Shown in pieces: positions 45,979 through 55,114 of a stretch of DNA of 64,000 bases. This DNA is from Kitasatospora sp. NBC_00315 (GTDB taxonomy: Bacteria > Actinomycetota > Actinomycetes > Streptomycetales > Streptomycetaceae): positions 5,146,001 through 5,210,000 of the forward strand of contig NZ_CP108025.1 of NCBI RefSeq assembly GCF_041435095.1, given 5' to 3'. A program made the position numbers and the translations under genes. The notes under the pieces were generated by a model. That model had not been told where the DNA came from. It ran no database searches and was given only the letters and a program-made list of their open reading frames with translations. Position 1 is the stretch's first letter. The number at the start of each line of letters is the position of its first letter.

Positions 45979-46977
45979 TCAGCGCGGCGCCGGTGTCTGG
46001 GCGAGCACGGCCTGGATCACCGAGTCGGCGGTGACACCCTCCATCTCCGCCTCGGCCCGCAGCTGGACGCGGTGCCGCAGCGTCGGCAGGGCGAGCGCCT
46101 TGACGTCGTCCGGGGTGACGAAGTCGCGGCCGGCCAGCCAGGCCCAGGCGCGGGAGGCGCCCAGCAGGGCGGTGGCACCGCGCGGGGAGACCCCGATCGA
46201 CAGCGAGGGGGACTGCCGGGTGGCCCGGCAGAGGTCGACGATGTACGCGAGCACCTCGGGCGAGACGGTGAGTTCGGCGATCTGGGCCCGGGCGGCCAGC
46301 AGGTCGGCGGGGCCGGCCACCGGGCGCACGCCGGCGGCGGCGAGATCACGCGGGTCGAAACCGGCCGCGTGCCTGGCCAGCACCTGGAACTCCTGGTCCC
46401 GGGAGGGCAGCGGGAGGACCAGCTTCAGCAGGAAGCGGTCGAGCTGGGCCTCGGGGAGCGGGTAGGTCCCCTCGTACTCGACCGGGTTCTGGGTCGCGGC
46501 GACCATGAACGGCGCCGGCAGCCGGCGGGGCTCGCCGTCGACGGTGACCTGGTGCTCCTCCATCGCCTCCAGCAGCGCGGCCTGGGTCTTGGGCGGCGTC
46601 CGGTTGATCTCGTCGGCGAGCAGCAGGTTGGTGAAGACCGGGCCGGGCTGGAAGGAGAACTCCGAGCTGCGGGCGTCGTAGACGAGGGAGCCGGTGACGT
46701 CGCCGGGCATCAGGTCCGGGGTGAACTGGATGCGCTTGGTCTCCAGGCTGAGCGCCGTCGAGAGGGCCCTGACCAGGAGGGTCTTGGCGACGCCGGGGAC
46801 ACCCTCCAGCAGGACGTGCCCGCCGCAGAGCAGCGCGACGACGAGACCGGTGACGGCGGCGTCGTTGCCGACCACGGCCTTGGCTATCTCGGCGCGCAGC
46901 GCGGTGAGTGCCTGGCGGGGGTCGTCGCCGGCCGTGCCGGCGGCGATGGTGGGCGTGGCGGTGGCCTGCTCGGTCAC
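45979..46977 (-). CDS. MoxR-family AAA+ ATPase
   Basis: Cytoplasmic chaperone ATPase of 332 residues. Motifs: Walker A LLEGVPGVAKTLLVRAL, the MoxR signature RIQFTPDLMPGDVTGSLVYD, Walker B NLLLADEINRTPPKTQAALLEAM, sensor 1 VAATQNPVEYEGTYPLPEAQLDRF, and a C-terminal lid with VSPRGATALLGASRAWAWLAGRDFVTPDD. These are diagnostic for MoxR. The GTG start at 46977 overlaps the stop of the DUF4350 gene (GTGA), so translation is coupled. With DUF58, DUF4129 and DUF4350 it forms a conserved actinobacterial module whose target is not known. Confidence 0.95.
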   Translation of the reverse strand: MTEQATATPTIAAGTAGDDPRQALTALRAEIAKAVVGNDAAVTGLVVALLCGGHVLLEGVPGVAKTLLVRALSTALSLETKRIQFTPDLMPGDVTGSLVYDARSSEFSFQPGPVFTNLLLADEINRTPPKTQAALLEAMEEHQVTVDGEPRRLPAPFMVAATQNPVEYEGTYPLPEAQLDRFLLKLVLPLPSRDQEFQVLARHAAGFDPRDLAAAGVRPVAGPADLLAARAQIAELTVSPEVLAYIVDLCRATRQSPSLSIGVSPRGATALLGASRAWAWLAGRDFVTPDDVKALALPTLRHRVQLRAEAEMEGVTADSVIQAVLAQTPAPR

Positions 46978-48275
46978 GGCTGTCGTACCTGCCTTTCGAG
47001 GGCGTCGAGGTCGTCGGCGAGCCGCAGCAGCGCGGCGTCGTCGGTGGGGGGCGGTCCGTACAGCAGGACCTGGACGGCGCCGGGCGCGCGCCCGCCCGCC
47101 AGACGGTCCGTGACGGCCGCGCACAGCGCGGTGGGATCGGGGACGCCCTGGACGAGCGGGACCCCGAGCACGGGGGCCAGGCGGTGCAGGGTGGCGCGGC
47201 GCAGGGCGTCGGCGGCCCGCCCGCGGGCCTTCGCCCGCCGGTAGAGCCTGGCCCGGCCCTCGGTGGTCTCGGCGGCCCGGACCACCACGGGGAGGTCCTC
47301 GCTGACGACCGGGCCCAGCCGGCGCCCGCGCCAGGCGGCGGCGAGCAGTGCCGCGACGGCCAGCTGCAGGCCGGCCCAGTACCAGCCGTCCGGGATGAAG
47401 TCGGTGAGCTCCTTCTGCCGGTTCACCGGGGCGTCGACCGAGAGGTCGGGCAGGAACCAGGTGAGGTGCGGCCGGGAGCCGAGCAGGCCGAGGGCGAGGG
47501 AGGCGTTGCCGTCCTCGTCGATCTTGTCGTTGGTCAGGAATCCGCCGCTGCCGAGCACGATGACGTCCCCGCCGTCGGCGGCGGGCTCCCGGACCAACGC
47601 GTAGCCGCTGTGCCGGGGGTAGCAGCCCTGGCCGTCCCGGCCGGGCTGGTAGAGCAGCTCGCCGAGGTAGGCGGTGCCGGCCCGGACGGCGTCCGGGAGG
47701 GAGCAGAGGGCGGGCGTGCCGGTCGGTGCCGCGTAGTCCGGCATGTCGCCGCGGACGGACTGGCGGACGGCCGGTGCCAGGACGGCGAGCGTGTCGTCGC
47801 CGGGGGAGATCAGCACCAGGCGGGCGTGGTGTGCGTCGGCGAGGTCGCGCAGCTGCTGCGGGGAGAGGCGGTCGGGGTCGGGCACCACGAGGGTGTCGGG
47901 GCCGGCCGGGTGCTGCGCCGCGTCCGTCGTGGTGTCGACGGTGAGGCCCTGCCGCTCCAGCAGGCGGGCGACGGCGCGGGTGCCGCTCGGGTCGCCGGAG
48001 CGCGGGTCCAGCGCCGGGTAGCTGCTGTCGCCGCGCAGGCCCGCCAGCAGCAGTCCGGCCACCAGCAGGACGCCCACCCCGAGCAGGTACCAGCGGGAGC
48101 GCAGCCAGAGCCCGCGTCCGGTCGGCGCCAGGCTGGTGCGGGTGGCCTCCTCCGGGGCCCCGGGCCCGTCGGGCGCGGGGCCGGTGGCCCGGGCCGGTAC
48201 GGGTCCGGTGGCCTGGGCCGGTACGGGGCCTGGGCCGGTGGCCTGGGCCGGTACCGGGATGCCGGTGCTGGTCAT
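46974..48275 (-). CDS. DUF4350 domain membrane protein
   Basis: A 433-residue protein with a Pro/Ala/Thr-rich N terminus (1-55), a transmembrane helix (about 62-80, WYLLGVGVLLVAGLLLAGL) and an extracellular DUF4350 domain (about 85-285) beginning YPALDPRSGDPSGTRAVARLLERQGLTVD. A second hydrophobic helix near 300-318 (WYWAGLQLAVAALLAAAW) returns the C terminus to the cytoplasm. It overlaps both operon neighbours by 4 bases. The N-terminal tail has a DNA-level repeat of GGGCCGGTACGGG units. No activity is known; the DUF4350 fold resembles glutamine-amidotransferase-like sensory domains. Confidence 0.87.
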   Translation of the reverse strand: MTSTGIPVPAQATGPGPVPAQATGPVPARATGPAPDGPGAPEEATRTSLAPTGRGLWLRSRWYLLGVGVLLVAGLLLAGLRGDSSYPALDPRSGDPSGTRAVARLLERQGLTVDTTTDAAQHPAGPDTLVVPDPDRLSPQQLRDLADAHHARLVLISPGDDTLAVLAPAVRQSVRGDMPDYAAPTGTPALCSLPDAVRAGTAYLGELLYQPGRDGQGCYPRHSGYALVREPAADGGDVIVLGSGGFLTNDKIDEDGNASLALGLLGSRPHLTWFLPDLSVDAPVNRQKELTDFIPDGWYWAGLQLAVAALLAAAWRGRRLGPVVSEDLPVVVRAAETTEGRARLYRRAKARGRAADALRRATLHRLAPVLGVPLVQGVPDPTALCAAVTDRLAGGRAPGAVQVLLYGPPPTDDAALLRLADDLDALERQVRQP

Positions 48276-48940
48276 ACCGCGCCCTCCGGGGCCGGGGCGA
48301 GGGTCGGGCGGGTGCGCTCCAGCGCCTGGTCCAGGGTGCTGAGCAGCTGGTACGCGGCCCGGTCGGCGGGGGCGTCGCCGTAGGCGATGGCGTCGAAGGC
48401 GCGGGCGGCCCCGGCGAGCGCGGCGGCGTGCTCCGGCAGGCTCCGGCCGGCTTCGGCGGCGGCCTCGTCGGCGGTGCGCCCGGGGCGTGGGTCGAGCAGG
48501 GTGCGCTCCTCCAGGGCGCGCACGACGGCCCGCATCTGCTCGCGCACCGCCTCCGTCCACTGCCCGGCGTCCGCGTACCGGCGGGCCTCGGCGCGGTGCT
48601 GGTCGGCGGTGCGCGGACCGCCGTCGTCGAAGAGCGTGCCGGTGCTGCGGGCGGTGCGCCGGGGGGCGCCCAGACGCCACCAGACGGCGGCGGCGACCAC
48701 CAGGGCGACGATCACGAAGAGCACCAGCGCGGTGGTGCCGCCGGTGGCGGAGCCGACGCCGGCGAGCGCCTTGTCCAGCTGCTCCCAGAACCAGCCGGTG
48801 ACCCGCTGGATCAGGCTCGGGTCGTGCCGGTGATAGACGGGGTCGAGCAGCTCGCGCCGGGCTGCGTCGCGGGCCGGGTCGCGCGGAACGGTGACGGGGG
48901 CGCCGCCGGCCAGCAGCGCCCCTTCCCCCCAGGTCGGCAT
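48272..48940 (-). CDS. DUF4129 domain membrane protein
   Basis: A 222-residue protein: N-terminal extracytoplasmic part (1-65), one transmembrane helix (about 68-88) and a cytoplasmic DUF4129 domain (about 110-205) with the signature RAEARRYADAGQWTEAVREQMRAVVRALEERTLLDPRPGRTADE. The helical domain resembles the C-terminal part of transglutaminase-like proteins that accompany MoxR/DUF58. Overlaps DUF4350 by ATGA and lies 5 bases after the upstream gene. Start ATG at 48940. Confidence 0.88.
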   Translation of the reverse strand: MPTWGEGALLAGGAPVTVPRDPARDAARRELLDPVYHRHDPSLIQRVTGWFWEQLDKALAGVGSATGGTTALVLFVIVALVVAAAVWWRLGAPRRTARSTGTLFDDGGPRTADQHRAEARRYADAGQWTEAVREQMRAVVRALEERTLLDPRPGRTADEAAAEAGRSLPEHAAALAGAARAFDAIAYGDAPADRAAYQLLSTLDQALERTRPTLAPAPEGAV

Positions 48941-48945
48941 CCCGG

Positions 48946-50208
48946 TCAGAGCCTCGGTGCGGTCGGATCCGCGGGGTCGGCGCCGGCCCAGCCGCCGCCG
49001 TACTCGGGCAGTCCGGCCGCGCGGGCCAGTTCGATGTCCAGTGCCTCGCGCCGGATCCGCTGGTCGACGTAGAGCAGCACGTTGACGGCGGCGGTTACCG
49101 GGATGGTGATGGTGCCGGCGATCAGGCCGCCGAGGGCCATCACCAGCAGCGCCGCCGGCGGGAACACGGCGCCGAACCCGGGGATGCCGGTGCTCTGGCC
49201 CGATTGGTCGATGCTGTCACCGGCCACCGCCACGGCGGCGATGGAGAACGGCATGGCGATGATCCCGGAGAAGAAGCCGACCATGACGGTGCTGAGCAGG
49301 GTGATGCCGAAGATCCGCCACCAGGAGCCGCGGACCAGCCGGCGGGAGCGGGAGAGCGAGGTGCGGATGCCCTGCTTCTCCAGCATCAGCGCGGGGGCCG
49401 ACAGGCTCAGCTGGATCCAGACCCAGCCGGCCACCACGAATCCGAGGAAGGCGACCACGCCGAGCAGCAGGGCGATTCCGGGGTCGGGATCGGCGGCGAG
49501 CAGGTAGCCGATCACCGGCGCGGCCCCGAGCAGGATGATGCCCAGCACGATCAGTGCGTTCAGCAGCGTCAGGCCGAGCAGCTGCAACAGCCGGGGGCGC
49601 GCGTCCTTCCACACCTCGCCGAGGGTGACGGACCGGCCCAGGATCGCCCGGCTGACCAGCATGGTGAGCAGGGCGGTGGCGAGGACGCCCACCAGGACGC
49701 CGACCGGCAGCTCGGCGACGGCGGCCACCGCCGTCACCACGTCGCTGGGGTGGTCGTAGGACCACCACTGGACGGCCGTGCTGACCACCTGCTGCACCAC
49801 GGCCAGGCCGAGCGAGATGCCGAGAGCGGTACGCCAGTGCCGGCGGACCGTGGAGACCGCGCCGTCGAGGATCTCGCCGACGCCGAGCGGGCGCAGCGGG
49901 ATGATCCCGGGCTTGGGGCTCAGCGGGGCGGCGCCCCAGGGCTGGGGGCCCCACGGCTGGGGGCCGCCGTACGGGGCGCCGGGCCCCGCGCCCCACTGCT
50001 GCTGGCCGCCGTGGTGCGGTCCGCCGTACTGTGGGCCGCCCGGCTGCGGTCCGCCGTAGCCGCCGCCCCAGGCGGGTGGTGCGGACGGTGTGGTGTCATG
50101 CGGTGACGACTGCCCGGGCACGGTGGCGGGTGCGTCGGCCGGCGGCCGGGCGTCCTCGCGGGGTGGCTCGGACGAGCTGGGCGGGGCCCAGCCCGGGGTG
50201 TCGGTCAT
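48946..50208 (-). CDS. Membrane protein of the glycerophosphoryl-diester-phosphodiesterase membrane-domain family
   Basis: A 420-residue membrane protein. The N terminus (1-100) is Pro/Gly/Gln-rich with GGPQYGGPHHGGQQQWG-like repeats, followed by the family-typical PLRPLGVGEILDGAVSTVRRHWRTAL and six or so transmembrane helices (about 130-390). It contains only the membrane domain, with no GDPD catalytic part, so phosphodiesterase activity is not expected. ATG at 50208 is 5 bases after AGGAG; an adjacent GTG at 50211 is too close to the site. It heads the MoxR operon. Function unknown. Confidence 0.85.
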   Translation of the reverse strand: MTDTPGWAPPSSSEPPREDARPPADAPATVPGQSSPHDTTPSAPPAWGGGYGGPQPGGPQYGGPHHGGQQQWGAGPGAPYGGPQPWGPQPWGAAPLSPKPGIIPLRPLGVGEILDGAVSTVRRHWRTALGISLGLAVVQQVVSTAVQWWSYDHPSDVVTAVAAVAELPVGVLVGVLATALLTMLVSRAILGRSVTLGEVWKDARPRLLQLLGLTLLNALIVLGIILLGAAPVIGYLLAADPDPGIALLLGVVAFLGFVVAGWVWIQLSLSAPALMLEKQGIRTSLSRSRRLVRGSWWRIFGITLLSTVMVGFFSGIIAMPFSIAAVAVAGDSIDQSGQSTGIPGFGAVFPPAALLVMALGGLIAGTITIPVTAAVNVLLYVDQRIRREALDIELARAAGLPEYGGGWAGADPADPTAPRL

Positions 50209-50414
50209 CACTGCTCCTGGGAGGGGGCGTCATGGTCACAGGCCGGATCGGCGACCTGTGCCGCCCATCGTGCCATGGTGGGTGCGGACGCCCCAGGGGT
50301 ATCCGGTTGCTGATCGACAACGGCCTTTCCGGGACGGACGGGCCGGCGCCATTCGCCCGTTTTGGGCTGATTTTGCTGAAGGGTTGCGCGAGGAATGACA
50401 CGGCTGTGCGGCAG

Positions 50415-50430
50415 GTCACAAACGGGTAAT
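50415..50430 (+). promoter_or_regulatory. Candidate MtrA box upstream of mtrA
   Basis: GTCAC-N6-GTAAT resembles the direct-repeat MtrA site (two GTAAC/GTCAC-like motifs 11 bp apart). It lies 15 bases before the mtrA ATG, suitable for autoregulation. Confidence 0.5.
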
Positions 50431-50444
50431 GAGAAGATGGAAGC

Positions 50445-51122
50445 ATGAAGGGACGCGTCCTCGTCGTTGATGACGACTCCGCACTGGCCGAGATGCTCGG
50501 CATTGTGTTGCGTGGTGAGGGTTTTGAGCCGTTTTTCGTCGCAGATGGGGACAAGGCGCTAGCCGCGTTCCGGGAGACCAAGCCTGATCTCGTGCTGTTG
50601 GACCTGATGCTGCCCGGCCGCGACGGCATCGACGTCGCCCGGCAGATCAGGGCCGAGTCCGGGGTCCCGATCGTGATGCTCACCGCGAAGACCGACACGG
50701 TCGACATCGTGGTGGGCCTGGAGTCCGGTGCCGACGACTACGTCGTCAAGCCGTTCAAGCCCAAGGAGCTGGTGGCGCGGGTGCGCGCCCGCCTGCGCCG
50801 GGCCGAGGAGCCCACGCCCGAGCAGCTCACCATCGGCGATCTGGTGATCGACGTGGCGGGTCACTCGGTCAAGCGGGACGGCCGGGGCATCCCGCTGACC
50901 CCGCTGGAGTTCGACCTGCTGGTCGCGCTGGCCCGCAAGCCCTGGCAGGTGTTCACCCGCGAGGTGCTGCTGGAGCAGGTCTGGGGCTACCGGCACGCGG
51001 CCGACACCCGGCTGGTGAACGTCCATGTCCAGCGGCTCCGCTCGAAGATCGAGAAGGACCCGGAGCGCCCCGAGATCGTGGTGACCGTCCGGGGTGTCGG
51101 CTACAAGGCGGGACCCAGCTGA
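50445..51122 (+). CDS. mtrA: Two-component response regulator MtrA
   Basis: OmpR-type regulator essential or central in actinobacteria, controlling cell-wall, division and developmental genes. The 225-residue protein has a receiver domain with acidic pocket Asp9-Asp10, phosphoacceptor Asp53 (LLDLMLPGRDG), Thr80 and Lys102, and a winged-helix domain with ITPLEFDLL-type (PLTPLEFDLLVALARKP) and WGYRHAADTRLVNVHVQRLRSKIE. The latter is characteristic of MtrA. ATG at 50445. The first 30 codons are unusually AT-rich (TTT, GTT, GAT) for this genome, which may keep the start region unstructured. It is followed after 1 base by mtrB. Confidence 0.97.
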   Translation: MKGRVLVVDDDSALAEMLGIVLRGEGFEPFFVADGDKALAAFRETKPDLVLLDLMLPGRDGIDVARQIRAESGVPIVMLTAKTDTVDIVVGLESGADDYVVKPFKPKELVARVRARLRRAEEPTPEQLTIGDLVIDVAGHSVKRDGRGIPLTPLEFDLLVALARKPWQVFTREVLLEQVWGYRHAADTRLVNVHVQRLRSKIEKDPERPEIVVTVRGVGYKAGPS

Positions 51123-51123
51123 C

Positions 51124-53292
51124 GTGACGTACCAGGCTGACAACTCCCCGTCGGGCGAGAGCCCCGACGGGGAGGCCGCCGTGCAGGGGGACGTACTGAG
51201 CTCGACGACCCGGGGCGGTCCGCCCAGGCGTGGTCCGGCGGCGCTCCTCGCTCCGGTGACGCGTCAGCTGCGCCGGCCGTGGCTGCGGGTGTCCGCGCTC
51301 TACCGGCGTTCGATCCAGTTGCGGGTGGTCGCGGCGACGCTGCTGCTCTCCGTGACCGTGGTCCTGGTGCTGGGCGTGGTGGTGGTGGCGCAGGTCAGGG
51401 CCGGGCTGCTGGACACCAAGAAGCTGTCGGCCCGCAGTCAGGCCGGCGGCGGTTTCCAGAGCGAGCAGAAGAAGATCTACGACGCGGCCGACCTGAAGTT
51501 CAAGGCCGGCAACATCGGGGATCCCACCACCGACGAGATCGGCACCTGGCTGCTCAAGCAGGTCTCCGACCTGGCCAGCAGTGGCCAGGGCCTGTACTCG
51601 GTGATCGCGATGGTGCCCTCGACCGGTCAGGAGGAGTCCGCCAAGAGCTCCGACCTGCTCGGGCCGCGCTACTCGGGCGACATCCTGCCGAGCAGCATCC
51701 CGCAGTCGCTGCGCGACGAGGTCTCCTCCGACCCCGGGGTCTCCTTCGAGCAGCCGACCGTGATCAACCGCTCGACGGACGGCAACGCCAAGTCCAGCCA
51801 CGAACCGGGCCTGGCGATCGGCAAGCAGTTCACCGGCCCCGGTGGCACCGAGTACCAGCTGTACTACGTCTTCTCCTTCGAGCAGGAGAGCAACACCCTC
51901 GACCTGGTCACCGGCACCCTGGCCACCGCCGGACTGTTCGTGGTGGTCCTGCTGGTCGGCATCGCCTGGCTGGTGGTGCGCCAGGTGGTGACCCCGGTCC
52001 GGATGGCGGCCGGCATCTCCGAGCGGCTCGCCGCCGGGCACCTGGAAGAACGGATGAAGGTCACCGGCACCGACGACATCGCCCGGCTCGGCGACTCCTT
52101 CAACCGGATGGCGAACGGTCTGCAGGCGCAGATCCGCCAGCTGGAGGAGCTCTCCCGGGTGCAGCGGCGCTTCGTCTCGGACGTGTCGCACGAGCTGCGC
52201 ACCCCGCTGACCACCGTCCGGATGGCGGCCGACCTGATCTACGACAGCCGCGAGGACCTGGACCCGATGGCGGCCCGCTCGGCCGAGCTGCTCCAGGGGC
52301 AGCTGGACCGCTTCGAGTCGCTGCTCGCCGATCTGCTGGAGATCAGCCGCTTCGACGCGGGCGCCGCGATCCTCGACGCCGAGCCCGTCGACCTGCGGGA
52401 CATCGTGACCCGGGTGGTCGAGGCCGCCGACCCGCTGGCGCAGGCCAAGGGCAGTGCCGTGATCCTGCGCGGCGACGGTGAGCCGGTGGTCGCCGAGGTC
52501 GACTCCCGGCGGATCGAGCGCATCCTGCGCAACCTGGTCGTCAACGCGCTGGAGCACGGTGAGGGCCGGGACGTGGTGATCCGGCTGGGCTCCGCCGAGG
52601 GCGCGGTCGCGATCGGCGTCCGCGACTACGGCATCGGGCTCAAGCCCGGCGAGGCCTCCCGGGTCTTCCACCGGTTCTGGCGGGCCGACCCCTCGCGGGT
52701 CCGGACCACCGGCGGCACCGGGCTGGGCCTGTCCATCGCGGTCGAGGACGCCCATCTGCACGGCGGCTGGCTGCAGGCCTGGGGCGAGCCCGGCGGCGGT
52801 TCGCACTTCCGCCTCACCATGCCGCGGACCCGGGGCGGCGAGATCCACCGGGCGCCGTTCCGGCTGGAGCCGGAGGACTCCCGCAACAACCGGGGCCTCG
52901 GCTCCTCCATCACGCCCTACCGGCGGGGCCGGCCGGCGGGAGCCACCGCGCTGACCGCCGCCGACGAGTCGACGATCGTCCCCGAGACGCCGGAGAGCGG
53001 CCAGAACGGCTTCGGGAGCGGTCTCGGCGGCGTGCTGAGCATCGGCCCCGGGCTGGGCAGCCGGCGGCCCGTCGCACCGCGCTCGGACCCCTCGGACGTC
53101 CGTACGACGGGCGCGGGGTACGGTGCCACCGGGGCCCAGATCGTCGTCGACCGGACGGCCCTGCTGCCGTCGGTGACGCAGCGGAGCGCCGAGAGCGAGG
53201 ACGCCGCCCGGGCCGGGGTCGACGGACACGGCACCGGCGGGACGGACACGGAGGGGACGCAGCGTGCGAAGGACCACCAGCGGGGCCGCTGA
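51124..53292 (+). CDS. mtrB: Two-component sensor histidine kinase MtrB
   Basis: Membrane kinase partner of MtrA. The 722-residue protein has a cytoplasmic N terminus (1-60), a transmembrane helix (about 75-95), an extracellular sensor (about 96-255), a second helix (about 260-285), a HAMP domain, then the HisKA box FVSDVSHELRTPLTT with His356, N box NLVVNALEHG, G1 DYGIGL and G2 GTGLGLSIA. The long C-terminal tail after the ATPase (about 565-722) is Gly/Arg-rich. The GTG at 51124 couples with the mtrA stop; a GTG at 51181 has a better GGGGAGG ribosome-binding site and is a serious alternative. The 3' end overlaps lpqB by 29 bases. Confidence 0.94.
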   Translation: MTYQADNSPSGESPDGEAAVQGDVLSSTTRGGPPRRGPAALLAPVTRQLRRPWLRVSALYRRSIQLRVVAATLLLSVTVVLVLGVVVVAQVRAGLLDTKKLSARSQAGGGFQSEQKKIYDAADLKFKAGNIGDPTTDEIGTWLLKQVSDLASSGQGLYSVIAMVPSTGQEESAKSSDLLGPRYSGDILPSSIPQSLRDEVSSDPGVSFEQPTVINRSTDGNAKSSHEPGLAIGKQFTGPGGTEYQLYYVFSFEQESNTLDLVTGTLATAGLFVVVLLVGIAWLVVRQVVTPVRMAAGISERLAAGHLEERMKVTGTDDIARLGDSFNRMANGLQAQIRQLEELSRVQRRFVSDVSHELRTPLTTVRMAADLIYDSREDLDPMAARSAELLQGQLDRFESLLADLLEISRFDAGAAILDAEPVDLRDIVTRVVEAADPLAQAKGSAVILRGDGEPVVAEVDSRRIERILRNLVVNALEHGEGRDVVIRLGSAEGAVAIGVRDYGIGLKPGEASRVFHRFWRADPSRVRTTGGTGLGLSIAVEDAHLHGGWLQAWGEPGGGSHFRLTMPRTRGGEIHRAPFRLEPEDSRNNRGLGSSITPYRRGRPAGATALTAADESTIVPETPESGQNGFGSGLGGVLSIGPGLGSRRPVAPRSDPSDVRTTGAGYGATGAQIVVDRTALLPSVTQRSAESEDAARAGVDGHGTGGTDTEGTQRAKDHQRGR

Positions 53293-55114
53293 GCCGCGTC
53301 GGAGCGCAGCGGCCGGGGCCGTCCTGGCCTCACTGCTGCTCGGCGGCTGCGCGGCCATGCCCGACTCCGGGCCGGTCAGCAAGGTGGAGTTCTCGCAGGG
53401 CGCGGCGGACAAGAACCTGCAGGTCCGGGTCTTCCCGGTGGCCCCCAACAAGGGCGAGGACCCGCGGGGTCTGCTGGCCGGCTTCCTGGACGCCTCGATC
53501 GCGGACGAGGACGGTTACGACACCGCGAAGAAGTACCTGACCGAGGGCGCGCACGCCCGCTGGAACCCGGAGGCGGGCATCACCGTGCTGGCCGGCGACC
53601 CGGCCGTCGGCGGCGGCCAGCTGGCCGACGACGGCGGGACCACGGCGGACCTCACCGCATCGGGTACCCAGGTCGCCCGGATCGACGCCAACCACTCGTA
53701 CCGCTTCGCCGACGGTGAGACGAAACTCGACTTCACCTTCGTCAAGGAGAAGGGCGAGTGGCGGATCGATCAGCTGCCGGACGGGCTGGTCGTCAACCAG
53801 ACGAACTTCCGCAACAGCTACCGGCAGGTCTCCCGGTTCTTCTACACCGGCGGCGACACCTCGGCCCCCAGCGCGCACGAGGTCCTGGTGGCCGACCCGA
53901 TCTTCCTGCGGCGCCGAATAGACCCGCTGACCGCGGCGGCGAAGGCCCTGGTCAACGGTCCCTCGGACTGGCTGTCCCCGGTGGTCAGCACCGCGCTCGG
54001 CGGGGTCACCGTGCAGAAGGTGACGGTCGACGACAGCAGGGCGGCGCACGTGGAGATCGGCGGGCCGGGCTACGCCGGTGGCCCGCAGTTCTGCCAGCGG
54101 ATGGCCGCGCAGTTCTTCTACACCCTCTCCGACCAGGGGAAGGGCCAGATCGACCGGCTGGAGCTGAAGGGTCCGCAGGGCACCTGCTGGACCAACAAGA
54201 CGCTCTCCGACCAGGTCGCGCCCGGCAGTCTGGCCGGCGGCTCCGCCGCCACCCGCCAGTACTACCAGGTGGCCGCGACCGGGCAGCTGATGGCCGCCGC
54301 CGACCAGGGCGAGGGCACCCCGGTGGCGGGGGAGCTCGGGCGGGCCCCGGCCGGCGGGCGTACCGAGCTCGGCACCGTCGCGGTACGCCGGGACGGCCAG
54401 CGGGCCGCCGCCGTCAGCGCGGACGGCCGCTTGCTCTACCTGGCCGGCACCACCGACGGTGACACCCTGGGCCAGCCCGTGCTCTCCACCACCGGCCACC
54501 CCGCCAAACCGGAGGACGGCCTCGCCTCGCCCAGCTGGGACGGCCGGGGCGACCTCTGGGTGGTCGACCACGACGCGCAGGCACCCGCGGTCCGGCTGGT
54601 CCGGGACCGGACGGTGGTCACCGTGCCGGTCGACGGCCTGGCCGGGACGACCGTGCAGAGCCTGAAGGTCTCCTCGGACGGCGTCCGGGTGGCCCTGGTG
54701 CTCAAGGACGCGACGGGGGCCCGCTCGCTGGTGCTGGCCGTGGTCGTGCACGGCGGCACGCCGCAGGCGCCGCAGACGCGGATCTCGGGGCTGCGCACGA
54801 TCGCACCACTGCTGACCGACGTCGCCTCCGTCTCCTGGGCCGACACCGACCAGCTGCTCGTGCTCGGCAAGGAGAAGGACCGCCTCCAGCAGCTGTACTA
54901 CATCAGCACGGACGGTTCGCAGAGCACGGACGCCCCTCTGCAGGGCGGTGAGGGCATGGCCTCGGTGGCCGCCTCGGAGGGCCGCGACGGCGGCACCGTA
55001 CCGGCGGTGCTGGCGGTGCAGACCAAGGAGAACAAGATCTACCGCCTGACGGGCAACCAGTGGCGTGAGCTCGTCCTGCCGTACGAGGTGAACTCCTTCA
55101 GCTACCCGGGCTGA
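53264..55114 (+). CDS. lpqB: Lipoprotein LpqB with GerMN domain
   Basis: Outer-surface lipoprotein that modulates MtrAB signalling. The 616-residue precursor has a signal peptide ending in the lipobox LLLGGC (Cys about 28). A lipoprotein N-terminal domain is followed by a GerMN domain (about 200-300) and a beta-propeller with repeats such as LSYLAGTT and SPSWDGRGDLWVVDHD. GTG at 53264 has GGAGGGG 7 bases upstream and lies within the 3' end of mtrB, typical of this operon. The stop codon overlaps the convergent comF stop by 13 bases. Confidence 0.95.
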   Translation: MRRTTSGAAEPRRSAAAGAVLASLLLGGCAAMPDSGPVSKVEFSQGAADKNLQVRVFPVAPNKGEDPRGLLAGFLDASIADEDGYDTAKKYLTEGAHARWNPEAGITVLAGDPAVGGGQLADDGGTTADLTASGTQVARIDANHSYRFADGETKLDFTFVKEKGEWRIDQLPDGLVVNQTNFRNSYRQVSRFFYTGGDTSAPSAHEVLVADPIFLRRRIDPLTAAAKALVNGPSDWLSPVVSTALGGVTVQKVTVDDSRAAHVEIGGPGYAGGPQFCQRMAAQFFYTLSDQGKGQIDRLELKGPQGTCWTNKTLSDQVAPGSLAGGSAATRQYYQVAATGQLMAAADQGEGTPVAGELGRAPAGGRTELGTVAVRRDGQRAAAVSADGRLLYLAGTTDGDTLGQPVLSTTGHPAKPEDGLASPSWDGRGDLWVVDHDAQAPAVRLVRDRTVVTVPVDGLAGTTVQSLKVSSDGVRVALVLKDATGARSLVLAVVVHGGTPQAPQTRISGLRTIAPLLTDVASVSWADTDQLLVLGKEKDRLQQLYYISTDGSQSTDAPLQGGEGMASVAASEGRDGGTVPAVLAVQTKENKIYRLTGNQWRELVLPYEVNSFSYPG

